From NCBI GenBank assembly GCA_903832285.1, contig CAILAY010000092.1, positions 1 through 33,812 on the forward strand: DNA of 33,812 nucleotides, read 5' to 3'. The DNA comes from an uncultured beta proteobacterium (GTDB taxonomy: Bacteria > Pseudomonadota > Gammaproteobacteria > Burkholderiales > Burkholderiaceae_C). This document shows positions 8,487 to 16,286 of this stretch, piece by piece. The position numbers and the translations under genes were made by a program. Position 1 is the stretch's first letter. The number at the start of each line of letters is the position of its first letter. The notes under the pieces were generated by a model, which did no database searches, was not told the DNA's origin, and worked only from the letters and a program-made list of their open reading frames with translations.

Positions 8487-9560
8487 ATGGCTAGCGTCGG
8501 TATTCGAAATCTTTGCATCCGCTTTGGTGACAACGAGGTTATCAAGGACCTGAATCTGGAGGTCGTGGAAAGCGAGTTCCTGGTGTTGCTTGGGCCGTCG
8601 GGCTGCGGCAAGTCCACGCTCTTGCACAGCATTGCGGGTCTGATCGACGTGGCCGATGGGTCGATCGAAATTGGTGGCAAAGACATGACCTGGGCCGATC
8701 CGACGGATCGCAATATCGGCATGGTGTTCCAGTCGTATGCGTTGTACCCGACGATGAGCGTGGAGCGAAATATGTCGTTCGGCTTGCGCATCAACGGCAC
8801 GCCCAAAGCCGAAATTGAACGTCGCGTGAATCGCGCTGCGGCGATGCTGCAACTGCAGCCGCTGCTGAACCGCAAGCCCTCGCAGCTCTCCGGCGGCCAG
8901 CGCCAGCGCGTGGCCATTGGCCGGGCGCTGGTGCGCGAAGCCGGCGTCTTTTTGTTCGATGAGCCGCTGTCCAATCTGGATGCCAAGCTGCGCGCCGAAC
9001 TGCGGCGCGAGCTCAAGCTGCTGCACAAGAATCTGCGCTCCACCATGATCTACGTGACGCACGATCAGGTCGAAGCCATGACGTTGGCGACGCGCATCGT
9101 GGTCATGCGCGCCGGCAAGATCCAGCAGATCGGTGCGCCTGATCTGGTTTATGAGAAGCCGGAGAACCTGTTTGTGGCCGGGTTTCTGGGCTCACCCGGC
9201 ATGAACCTGCTGAACGGCCAGATCAAGAGGACGGACGATTCCATTGCGTTTGAGTCGGGCAGCTTGAAACTTGATCTTGCAGGATATTCCTTTCGCGCGC
9301 CACCCGGTGCGGACGTGGAAGTGGTTCTCGGAATCCGCCCGGAAAATCTGCTGATCCATGCGGACGGCAAATTGCAGGGTACGGTGTCGCTGATTGAACC
9401 GATGGGAAACCACCATGTCGTGTGGGTCGACTTCGGTGGCAATCTGCTGTCATCGGTGGTTCATGGTGCGCTCGAATGCCGGGTGGACGCGCCGGTCAAT
9501 TTCAGCATCGACCTGGCCCACATTTCGCTGTTCGAGCGGGCCTCGGAACAACGTTTGTAA
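8487..9560 (+). CDS. Sugar ABC transporter ATP-binding protein (MalK/UgpC/GtsD type)
   Basis: Cytoplasmic ATPase driving the importer, 357 residues. All nucleotide-binding elements are intact: Walker A GPSGCGKS (residues 36-43), Q-loop FQSYALYP (Gln82), signature LSGGQ (134-138), Walker B VFLFDEP (Asp158, Glu159), D-loop SNLDAKLR and switch His192 in VTHDQVEAMTL. The C-terminal ~120 residues form the TOBE/MalK regulatory domain (LGIRPENL, then GTVSLIEPMGNHHVVWVDFGGNLL). A decent Shine-Dalgarno AAAGGGG precedes the ATG. A longer in-frame reading upstream overlaps the permease gene and is not conserved, so it was discarded. One such ATPase with two permeases and a binding protein completes the importer. 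Confidence 0.96.
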   Translation: MASVGIRNLCIRFGDNEVIKDLNLEVVESEFLVLLGPSGCGKSTLLHSIAGLIDVADGSIEIGGKDMTWADPTDRNIGMVFQSYALYPTMSVERNMSFGLRINGTPKAEIERRVNRAAAMLQLQPLLNRKPSQLSGGQRQRVAIGRALVREAGVFLFDEPLSNLDAKLRAELRRELKLLHKNLRSTMIYVTHDQVEAMTLATRIVVMRAGKIQQIGAPDLVYEKPENLFVAGFLGSPGMNLLNGQIKRTDDSIAFESGSLKLDLAGYSFRAPPGADVEVVLGIRPENLLIHADGKLQGTVSLIEPMGNHHVVWVDFGGNLLSSVVHGALECRVDAPVNFSIDLAHISLFERASEQRL

Positions 9561-9591
9561 GATCCGTCAAGCAACAAGGTCGGGGAAGTTC

Positions 9592-11106
9592 ATGTCTGTC
9601 GCGCCCATCAGGAATATCGTGATCGTCGGTGGCGGCACTGCGGGCTGGATGTCGGCGGCGGCACTGTCCAAAGTGATCGGACCCACTGCCAAAATCCATC
9701 TGATCGAGTCTGATGAGATTGCCAGCATTGGCGTGGGTGAGGCGACCATTCCCAACATCAAGAACTTCAATCGCGCGCTTGACATCGATGAAGACGATTT
9801 TTTGCGACACACGCAGGGAACGTTCAAGATGGGGATCGAGTTTGTCAACTGGCACAAGCTGGGCGCACGCTACATGCACGCCTTTGGCCGGGTCGGACAG
9901 GATCTTGGGGCTGTGGGCTTTTTCCACTATTGGCAGAAGATGCATGAGCTCGGGCAGGCCAGCGCTTTCGGGAAATACGCGATCAATGCGTTGGCGCCAG
10001 TCAACGGCAAATTCATGCGGGCACCGAGCGACATGCCGAACTCGCCACTGAACGATATCACCCACGCGTTTCACTTTGATGCCGGTCTCTATGCAAAATA
10101 TTTGAGAGCTTTTGCGGAGAAGCGTGGCGTGCTGCGCACGGAAGGCAGGATCGTCAACACAGTGCTGCGCGAAGGCGATGGCTTCATTGACGCCGTGGTG
10201 CTGGAGAGCGGACAGAGGATTGAAGGTGAACTCTTCATCGACTGCTCGGGCATCCGTGCGCTGCTGATCGGGCACGCTCTGGGCTGTGAGTACGAGGACT
10301 GGTCGCAGTGGCTGCCATGCGACCGCGCCATCGCTGTGCCTTGCGAGTCGGTGAGCCCCTTGCTCCCCTATACCCGTTCCACGGCGCACTCGGCCGGTTG
10401 GCAATGGCGCATTCCCTTGCAGCACCGCATTGGCAACGGCCACGTCTATTCCAGCCGCTTCATGGGGCAGGACGAGGCCACGGCGATACTGATGAACAAT
10501 CTGGACGGGCCGGCGTTGGCTGAACCGCGCTACATCCCGTTTGTTCCGGGGCGCCGGCGCCAGACCTGGACTCGGAACTGCGTTGCGATTGGCCTGTCCA
10601 GCGGATTTTTCGAACCCATTGAATCGACCAATATCCATCTGATCCAGACCGCCATCGCGCGCCTGATTGCGATGTTTCCGAACTCCGAATTCAGCCCTGT
10701 TGACCGCGACGAATACAACGCGCAAACGCAATTCGAGTACGAGCGCATACGCGACTTCATCGTGCTGCATTACAAGGCCACAGAGCGCGACGACTCGCCC
10801 TTCTGGAAGCACTGCAGTGCGATGCCCATTCCGGCAACGCTGCAGCACAAGATCGACTTGTTCTGCAATAACGGGCACGTCTACCGCGAGAACAACGAGC
10901 TGTTTGCCGAAATGAGCTGGCTGCAGGTGATGCACGGCCAGGGTCTGCACCCCAGGAGCTATCACCCGCTGGTGGACGCGCGCAGCCTGGATGAAATCGG
11001 GGCCTATCTCGCCGATATCGAGAACGTGGTGAAGAAGTGCGTGGAGGTGATGCCGACGCAGGAAGAGTTCATTGCACAACACTGCGCGGCCAAGCCGATG
11101 GTGTAG
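9592..11106 (+). CDS. Flavin-dependent halogenase of the tryptophan-halogenase family
   Basis: Full-length, 504 residues. The FAD-binding motif GGGTAGWM (13-20) and the family-specific WxWxIP motif (WQWRIP, 270-275) are intact. Lys79 (in TFKMGIEFVNW) occupies the position and number of the essential lysine of PrnA/RebH, and Glu344 in FEPIEST matches their conserved active-site Glu (346). The halide-contact segment reads E-S-T-N rather than the E-S-T-G of classical tryptophan halogenases. Enzymes of this family use reduced flavin, O2 and halide to form a chloramine-like or HOX intermediate; a separate flavin reductase is needed and none is seen here. It sits 31 nt after the ATPase and before GH30, embedded in a sugar locus. 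The substrate is unlikely to be predictable; similar orphan halogenases occur in carbohydrate-uptake clusters of other Proteobacteria. Confidence 0.93.
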   Translation: MSVAPIRNIVIVGGGTAGWMSAAALSKVIGPTAKIHLIESDEIASIGVGEATIPNIKNFNRALDIDEDDFLRHTQGTFKMGIEFVNWHKLGARYMHAFGRVGQDLGAVGFFHYWQKMHELGQASAFGKYAINALAPVNGKFMRAPSDMPNSPLNDITHAFHFDAGLYAKYLRAFAEKRGVLRTEGRIVNTVLREGDGFIDAVVLESGQRIEGELFIDCSGIRALLIGHALGCEYEDWSQWLPCDRAIAVPCESVSPLLPYTRSTAHSAGWQWRIPLQHRIGNGHVYSSRFMGQDEATAILMNNLDGPALAEPRYIPFVPGRRRQTWTRNCVAIGLSSGFFEPIESTNIHLIQTAIARLIAMFPNSEFSPVDRDEYNAQTQFEYERIRDFIVLHYKATERDDSPFWKHCSAMPIPATLQHKIDLFCNNGHVYRENNELFAEMSWLQVMHGQGLHPRSYHPLVDARSLDEIGAYLADIENVVKKCVEVMPTQEEFIAQHCAAKPMV

Positions 11107-11125
11107 GCGGTGCGACGGCGCTGCC
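11106..11125 (+). other. Intercistronic hairpin between halogenase and GH30
   Basis: GGCGGTGC (11106-11113), loop GACG, GCGCTGCC (11118-11125) can pair over 8 bp with two G-U pairs. It starts at the last base of the halogenase stop codon. There is no following T-run, so it is not an obvious terminator; it could be an mRNA stability or processing element, or chance in GC-rich DNA. Confidence 0.3.
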
Positions 11126-11179
11126 ACGCTGAACGAGAGATAGATTTTCATGTCAGACACCGGGAAGGAATATTCAGCG

Positions 11180-12637
11180 ATGGTTCATATGCGAAATCGA
11201 CGCGGACTGTGGTCCATGCTGGCACTGGTTCTTTGTACCGGCGCCTTTGCTCAGCCTTCGCCCGCGGCGAACACGCCCTCTGCCAATGCGGTGCAGGCAT
11301 GGGAAACCTGGACCGACCAGAGCAGATTGCTCGCGCCGGTGGCGGGGCTGGCGTTTGGCGCCAAGCCGCCCTTGGCACTGAACATCGAGGTGGACACGAG
11401 CCAGCGTTTCCAGGAGATGGTGGGCTTTGGCGCCAGCATCACGGATGCTTCGGCCTGGCTGATCCAGAACCGCATGAGCCCGGTGCAGCGTCAGGCGCTG
11501 CTGCAGGACCTGTTTGGCAAACCGCCCGGAATAGGTTTGAGCTTCACGCGGCTGACGATCGGTGCTTCGGACTTTTCGATGACGCACTACTCGCTGGACG
11601 ATGTGGCAAAGGGTCAGACCGATGAGGAACTGAAGAATTTTTCCATCGAGCCGATGCGTGCCGATGTGCTGCCGGTGGTGAAGAGCGCGCGAGCGATCAA
11701 CCCGAACCTCCAGATCATGGCTTCTCCCTGGAGCGCTCCGGGCTGGATGAAGACCAGCGACAGCCTGATCAAAGGCAAACTGCGGCCCGAAGCCTATGGT
11801 GCGTTTGCCCGCTACCTGGGCAAGTATGCCGACGCGATGGAGGCCGAAGGATTGCCGCTGTTTGCGCTGACCTTGCAGAACGAACCGAACGACGAACCCG
11901 CGGATTACCCCGGTATGAGGGTCGATGCGGCAAGCCGAGCACAGTTCATCGGCGGCTATCTGGGGCCGGCGTTGGCGCCGCGTGCCAAGCCGGTGCGCAT
12001 CCTGGACTGGGACCACAACTGGATCGACCCGCAGTCGCCGCTGGACGTGCTGGCCGATCCGAAGGCGAGGGCGTTTGTGTCGGGCGTGGCATGGCACTGC
12101 TACATGAGCGACGATGTCGCCGCGCAATCGCGGGTGCACGATGCCTATCCCGACAAGGACGCCTATTTCACCGAATGTTCGGGTGGCAAGTGGAAGCCCG
12201 ACTGGCGCGAGACGCTGCCGTGGTTCATGCGCTATCTGATCATCGGCACCACCCGAAATTGGGCCCGGGGCGTGCTGCTGTGGAACCTTGCGCTGGACGA
12301 GAACGATGGGCCGCATCTGGGCGGTTGCAATGATTGCCGCGGCGTCGTCACCATCGATTCAAAAACCGGCGAAGTGACGCGCAATTTCGATTACTACGCG
12401 CTGGCCCACGCCAGCCGCTTTGTGCGACCTGGCGCACAGCGCATCGCCTCCAGTTCGGGCGAAGGTCGATTGGAAAGCGTGGCATTCCAGAATGCCGACG
12501 ACAAGTCCATCGTGCTGATCGTCGTGAACCTGGCCGCGAACACGCGCCAGTTTTCGGTGAGCATGGGTGGCCGCAGTTTCGAACACAAGATGCCCGGCGC
12601 CAGCGTCGTGACCTTCGTCTGGGGCGCGCCTCATTGA
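11180..12637 (+). CDS. Exported glycoside hydrolase family 30 glucanase/glucosylceramidase-like enzyme
   Basis: Retaining GH30 hydrolase, about 485 residues from the ATG at 11180. That start has AAGGAAT about 10 nt upstream; ATGs at 11150 and 11189 are alternatives. A signal peptide follows (RNRRGLWSMLALVLCTGAFA-Q). The barrel opens with the GH30 signature FQEMVGFGASITDASAWLI and continues with LSFTRLTIGASDFS and IMASPWSAPGWMKTSDSLIKG. The acid/base Glu is in LQNEPNDEP (about 235) and the nucleophile Glu in YFTECSGG (about 332). The C-terminal beta domain begins near YALAHASRFVRPGAQRI. The sequence pattern suits subfamilies acting on glucosylceramide or beta-1,6-glucan; with GH3, GH1 and a glucose importer beside it, a beta-1,6- or mixed beta-glucan is the better guess. 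Last gene of the locus. Confidence 0.93.
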   Translation: MVHMRNRRGLWSMLALVLCTGAFAQPSPAANTPSANAVQAWETWTDQSRLLAPVAGLAFGAKPPLALNIEVDTSQRFQEMVGFGASITDASAWLIQNRMSPVQRQALLQDLFGKPPGIGLSFTRLTIGASDFSMTHYSLDDVAKGQTDEELKNFSIEPMRADVLPVVKSARAINPNLQIMASPWSAPGWMKTSDSLIKGKLRPEAYGAFARYLGKYADAMEAEGLPLFALTLQNEPNDEPADYPGMRVDAASRAQFIGGYLGPALAPRAKPVRILDWDHNWIDPQSPLDVLADPKARAFVSGVAWHCYMSDDVAAQSRVHDAYPDKDAYFTECSGGKWKPDWRETLPWFMRYLIIGTTRNWARGVLLWNLALDENDGPHLGGCNDCRGVVTIDSKTGEVTRNFDYYALAHASRFVRPGAQRIASSSGEGRLESVAFQNADDKSIVLIVVNLAANTRQFSVSMGGRSFEHKMPGASVVTFVWGAPH

Positions 12638-12667
12638 TGAACGCGCAGTTGCGATGAGAATGACGCC

Positions 12668-13423
12668 ATGCAACTGCAGGAAGTTCTCTTCAGCCAGGGT
12701 TTTGGCACACGCCGTGTCTGCGCCGGTCTGATCCAGCAGGGTCGGGTTCAGGTTTGTACGGATGCATCCAGCGGTGCAGTCGTCACTGTCACCGATGCTG
12801 CCGCTGAAGTCGTGGTGTCAGCGGGCCTGCCCTTCACGGTACAGGGTGCGTCCTGGGAGTACCACGAACTCGCCTACCTGATGTTGAACAAACCCGCCGG
12901 GACGGAGTGTTCGCAAAAACCTTCGACCTATCCTTCGATCTACACGCTGCTGCCGGCGCCGCTTCGGCAACGTCCGCAAAAAGGTCCGGTGCAGGGTGTG
13001 CAGGCGGTGGGCCGGCTGGATCAGGACACGACCGGCTTGCTGTTGCTGACCGACGACGGAAAATTCATTCACCGTTTGAATTCACCGCGCCACCACGTGC
13101 CCAAGGTGTACGAGGTCACTACCAAGCATCCCCTGGATGCGCGCCAGGTACAGAAGCTGCTCGGCGGTGTGGTGCTGGACGACGACCCGAAACCGGTGCG
13201 TGCTGCTGCCTGCGAGGCTGTTGCCGAGAACCACTTGCGCCTCACCCTGACCGAGGGCAAATACCACCAGGTCAAGCGCATGCTGGCAGCGGTGGGCAAT
13301 CGGGTCGAGGCACTGCATCGTTCTAAAATCGGCGCCCTGTCGCTACCCGCTGATCTGGCGCCAGGCCAGTGGCGTTGGCTAAGCTCAGCGGACCTGGAAG
13401 CGGTGGGATATGCGGCGACATAA
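12668..13423 (+). CDS. rsuA: 16S rRNA pseudouridine synthase, RsuA family
   Basis: Converts a uridine in small-subunit rRNA (U516 in E. coli) to pseudouridine. The 251-residue protein has an N-terminal S4-like RNA-binding domain (LQEVLFSQGFGTRRVCAGLIQQGRVQV, residues 3-29) and the RsuA/RluB catalytic domain: LNKPAGTECS (73-82), the catalytic motif GRLDQDTTGLLLLTDDG with Asp118, then PKVYEV and EGKYHQVKRMLAAVGNRVEALHRSKIG. Length and order fit RsuA; RluB/E/F relatives differ in their tails, so the exact target uridine is inferred. It starts 30 nt after GH30 but is functionally unrelated to the sugar locus. Confidence 0.92.
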   Translation: MQLQEVLFSQGFGTRRVCAGLIQQGRVQVCTDASSGAVVTVTDAAAEVVVSAGLPFTVQGASWEYHELAYLMLNKPAGTECSQKPSTYPSIYTLLPAPLRQRPQKGPVQGVQAVGRLDQDTTGLLLLTDDGKFIHRLNSPRHHVPKVYEVTTKHPLDARQVQKLLGGVVLDDDPKPVRAAACEAVAENHLRLTLTEGKYHQVKRMLAAVGNRVEALHRSKIGALSLPADLAPGQWRWLSSADLEAVGYAAT

Positions 13424-13434
13424 GTAGGGCATCC

Positions 13435-14268
13435 ATGGGCACATTCACTTCCTTGTTGAACGGCTTCGCACGGCGCTGTGCTGGCGCGGTTTTGCTGTCG
13501 GTTGCGGGCATCCCGGCGACGTTGGCTGCGGATTGTGCAAAGCCGCTTTATCTGACCTTTGAATCAGGCCACATGGACGTGGCGCCGCTGGTGGCCGAAG
13601 TGCTGAAACGCCAGCAGGTTCGAGTCACTTTCTTCGCATCAAACGAGCCCACCCGGATCGGCAACGGCAGCTTGAGCAACCATTGGGCGCCCTGGTGGAA
13701 AGAGCGGGCCACCGAAGGTCACGAGTTCGCCTCCAACACCTACGACCATGTCTACTGGCGAGCCGACGAGCGCAGCGTGGAGCCGCGCTTTCGGGTGCGG
13801 CCCTCGGCGGGTGCATTTGCCCATCGCGAGTTCACATGGGACGCAAAAAAGTACTGCGAGCAACTGGCGTACGCCAACGAGCGATTGCAGGACTTCACTG
13901 GCAAGAAGCCCATGCCCTTGTTCCGGGCGCCGGGTGGCACCACCTCGCGCAAGCTCCTGGCTGCGGCCCGGGCTTGCGGCTTTGAGCATGTCGCAGTGGC
14001 CAAGGCGGGTCTGCTGGGTGACGATTTGCCAAGTGAACGCTTCAGCAACGAAACGCTGCTGAAGAAGGCGCTGCACGACGTCAAGCCGGGTGATGTTCTG
14101 GTAGCGCATCTGGGTGTCTGGACGCGTCGGGACCCCTGGGCTCCGGCGGTGCTGGAGCCGCTCATTGTCGGTCTGAAGGATCGGGGTTTCTGCTTTGAGA
14201 CCCTGCGCAAGCATCCGGCCTACATGGCGTGGATCGAGCGGACTGAGCGGTCCGCCGACAGCCCATGA
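13435..14268 (+). CDS. Polysaccharide deacetylase-family (NodB-fold) protein with altered active site
   Basis: A 277-residue protein with an N-terminal export signal (hydrophobic 16-31, cleavage near LAA-DCAKPL). The NodB layout is recognisable: motif 1 YLTFESGHMD (39-48), motif 2 HEFASNTYDHVYW (96-108), motif 3 LFRAPGG (162-168) and motif 4 DVLVAHLG (220-227). In canonical enzymes motif 1 is TFDDG (catalytic base and metal Asp) and motif 2 is H-x-x-x-H. Here the Asp pair reads Glu43-Ser44 and the first His is Asn101, while His105, Arg164 and His225 remain. This questions the usual metal-dependent deacetylase chemistry. It could be a non-enzymatic glycan-binding protein or use a different metal geometry. 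The gene starts 11 nt after rsuA and is probably co-transcribed. Confidence 0.82.
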   Translation: MGTFTSLLNGFARRCAGAVLLSVAGIPATLAADCAKPLYLTFESGHMDVAPLVAEVLKRQQVRVTFFASNEPTRIGNGSLSNHWAPWWKERATEGHEFASNTYDHVYWRADERSVEPRFRVRPSAGAFAHREFTWDAKKYCEQLAYANERLQDFTGKKPMPLFRAPGGTTSRKLLAAARACGFEHVAVAKAGLLGDDLPSERFSNETLLKKALHDVKPGDVLVAHLGVWTRRDPWAPAVLEPLIVGLKDRGFCFETLRKHPAYMAWIERTERSADSP

Positions 14269-14314
14269 GCCCCTGTGCCGGCGGCCCTGCAGCAAGCACG
14301 TTATCCTTGCCAGC

Positions 14315-15226
14315 ATGAGCCTGTTTCTCGATTCCTTCTGGCGTGCCCTGGCGTACTGTCTGCACCCGCGCGTGCTGCTGCTTTCCCTGCTGCCACTGGT
14401 GTTGATGGTGCTGCTGTGGGTGTTTCTGGGCTACTACCTTTGGGAGCATGCGATCAACAGCGTGCGCGCGACACTGGAATCGTCATCGATGATGCACGTC
14501 GTATGGCGCTGGCTTGACAGCCTGCATCTGGCGGGACTCAAAACGGTGGTGGCGCCACTGATCGTGATTTTTGCGACCACACCGGTCATTGTCATGCTGT
14601 CCATGCTGACGGTGGCCTTCACGCTGACGCCGGCGCTCGTGTCACTGGTGGCGAGGCGCCGGTTCGCGCAACTGGAGCGCGCGCGCGGTGCCACGTTTTG
14701 GCGCGGTTTGCTGTGGTCCCTGGGCTCTACCTTGCTGGCACTGATCGGCTTGATCATTTCCGTGCCGCTTTGGCTCGTGCCGTTGGTGCCGGTGCCGCCG
14801 ATACTGGTGCTGCCGCCTCTGATCTGGGGCTGGTTGAGCTACCGCGTGCTGGCCTTCGATGCGCTTGCCGAGCATGCCAGCAAAGAGGAGAGACGCGAGA
14901 TCTTCCGCCGCCATCGTGCGCCTTTGCTGGCGATGGGCTGGCTCACGGGCTGCATCAGTGGCGCGCCCAGCCTGGTGTGGGCGTCGGGTGCGATGTTCGC
15001 GGTCTACTTCGTGCCGCTGCTGCCTGTGGCCATATGGATCTATACCGTCGTTTTTGCCTTCTCTTCCCTTTGGTTCACGCACTACTGTCTGCGCGCGCTG
15101 CAGTTGCTGCGCGCGCAGTCGGCGCCGGCGCCGATTGACGGCATCGCCGACGTTTCAGAGAAAGACATTTCTTCCATACCAACCCAGCATGAACCTCAAG
15201 GCACAACTTCCCTACCAGCCCCGTGA
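14315..15226 (+). CDS. EI24/CysZ-like integral membrane protein
   Basis: A 303-residue inner-membrane protein, predicted from at least five strongly hydrophobic stretches: about residues 18-42 (LLLSLLPLVLMVLLWVFLGYYLW), 75-105, 130-165, 205-225 and 228-250. The opening FLDSFWRALAYCLHPRVLLLSLLP and the later LAFDALAEHAS...RREIFRRHRAPLLAMGWLTG follow the pattern of EI24-domain proteins, which include the sulfate transporter CysZ. Whether this member carries sulfate is not shown by the sequence. The ATG at 14315 is the first Met of the conserved N-terminus; ribosome site is weak. The hydrophilic tail overlaps the next gene by 38 nt in another frame. Confidence 0.82.
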   Translation: MSLFLDSFWRALAYCLHPRVLLLSLLPLVLMVLLWVFLGYYLWEHAINSVRATLESSSMMHVVWRWLDSLHLAGLKTVVAPLIVIFATTPVIVMLSMLTVAFTLTPALVSLVARRRFAQLERARGATFWRGLLWSLGSTLLALIGLIISVPLWLVPLVPVPPILVLPPLIWGWLSYRVLAFDALAEHASKEERREIFRRHRAPLLAMGWLTGCISGAPSLVWASGAMFAVYFVPLLPVAIWIYTVVFAFSSLWFTHYCLRALQLLRAQSAPAPIDGIADVSEKDISSIPTQHEPQGTTSLPAP

Positions 15227-16043
15227 AACACCGCCGCGTGTGGGCATCATCATCGTCGGCGATGAGATCCTCTCGGGAAAACGTGCCGACAAGCATTTGC
15301 CCAGGCTGATCGAATTGCTGGGTGCGCGTGGCCTGCAGCCTGAATTTGCCGACTATGTGGGGGACTCCCCAGCGCGCATCACGGCGACGCTCAGGCGTGC
15401 CTTTGCCTCGGGCGAGATCGTGTTCTGTTGCGGCGGCATCGGTGCCACGCCCGACGACCACACGCGCCAGTGCGCCGGCCTCGCCCTGGGGCGACCGTTG
15501 CAACTCCACCCTGAAGCCGCAGCCCTCATCCGTCAGCGCATGCAGGAACTGGCGCAGGAAAAAGGTATCGCCTACGAGCCCGAGCGCGACGACAATCGGC
15601 ACCGTCTCAACATGGGTGTGTTCCCCGAAGGCGCGACCCTCATTCCCAATCCATACAACCGGATAGCCGGCTTCTCCTGCACCGGATCTGAGGGGGGCGG
15701 TGTCCATTTCGTCCCGGGTTTTCCAGTGATGGCGTGGCCCATGATGGAGTGGGTGCTTGACAGCTACTACGCCCACCTGTTTCAGCCAAGGTCCTATGTA
15801 GAACGGTCGGTGATTGTCTATGGCGCCATGGAAGCGGCGCTCACACCGCTGATGGAAGAAATCGAAATACAGTTTCCCGGCGTGCGGATTTTCAGCCTGC
15901 CCAGCGTAGACCACCCGGAGTACGGACGGCACATCGAACTTGGCGTCAAAGGCGAACCTGAATCGACCCAACGGGCCTACACAGGCATGCTGGCCGGGCT
16001 GCGACAACAGCAGGCGAAACTTGGCCCGGAATTGGTGCGTTAA
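15189..16043 (+). CDS. Molybdopterin-binding-domain protein (MoaB/CinA N-terminal type)
   Basis: A 284-residue cytoplasmic protein with a MoCF-type domain: VGIIIVGDEILSGKRADKHLP near residue 18 and the phosphate-binding CCGGIGATPDDHTR around 81-94. These are the signatures shared by MoaB, MoeA and the N-terminus of CinA. The C-terminal half (FPEGATLIPNP, GGGVHFVPGFPVMAWPMMEWVL) resembles the CinA-like extension, but the CinA deamidase domain is absent. Function is therefore only broadly assigned: nucleotide or molybdopterin binding. It starts inside the preceding EI24 gene (38-nt overlap), suggesting translational coupling, and ends 6 nt before the first NtrC-like site of glnA. Confidence 0.88.
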   Translation: MNLKAQLPYQPRETPPRVGIIIVGDEILSGKRADKHLPRLIELLGARGLQPEFADYVGDSPARITATLRRAFASGEIVFCCGGIGATPDDHTRQCAGLALGRPLQLHPEAAALIRQRMQELAQEKGIAYEPERDDNRHRLNMGVFPEGATLIPNPYNRIAGFSCTGSEGGGVHFVPGFPVMAWPMMEWVLDSYYAHLFQPRSYVERSVIVYGAMEAALTPLMEEIEIQFPGVRIFSLPSVDHPEYGRHIELGVKGEPESTQRAYTGMLAGLRQQQAKLGPELVR

Positions 16044-16049
16044 TCCGTT

Positions 16050-16091
16050 TGCACCGATATGATGCATCCCGTCGTGCTGTAGTTTGGTGCA
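16050..16091 (+). promoter_or_regulatory. Two NtrC-like enhancer sites upstream of glnA
   Basis: Site 1 (16050-16066) reads TGCACCGATATGATGCA, one mismatch from the NtrC dyad pattern TGCAC-N7-GTGCA in its conserved half-sites. Site 2 (16075-16091), TGCTGTAGTTTGGTGCA, keeps one perfect GGTGCA half. Their centres are about 25 bp apart and lie roughly 160-185 bp upstream of the predicted sigma54 start, a normal enhancer distance. NtrC itself is encoded at 19581-21143. Confidence 0.65.
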
Positions 16092-16217
16092 TGCCAACCG
16101 CGAGTCCATCGCCTATTTCGGAGAACTCAGGCTGACGGCGCCTGAATTCGGGAACAGTTCAGGGCAGAATACGGGGTTTTCCGGGACGCTCAGCGCCATT
16201 GACGCGAAAGCCAGGCA

Positions 16218-16233
16218 TGGCACAAATCGTGCA
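16218..16233 (+). promoter_or_regulatory. Sigma54 (RpoN) promoter of glnA
   Basis: TGGCACAAATCGTGCA matches the -24/-12 consensus TGGCAC-N5-TTGCA with one mismatch and the required GG-N10-GC spacing. Transcription would start near 16243, about 44 nt before the glnA ATG. Combined with upstream NtrC-like sites this is the classical nitrogen-starvation promoter of glutamine synthetase. Confidence 0.8.
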
Positions 16234-16286
16234 TCCCTAGTCTCAGTGCAAGTTATCAATCAGTTTCATTTAACCAGGAGTATTTG

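Noticed and set aside
9502..12316. Reverse-strand open frames opposite the halogenase and GH30 (9502-11160 and 11174-12316)
   Set aside because: Same shadow pattern; the forward genes carry intact catalytic motifs throughout.
14859..15188. Upstream extension of the molybdopterin-domain protein into the EI24-like gene
   Set aside because: The extension is Arg/Ser/Cys-rich shadow sequence; the conserved domain begins after the ATG at 15189.
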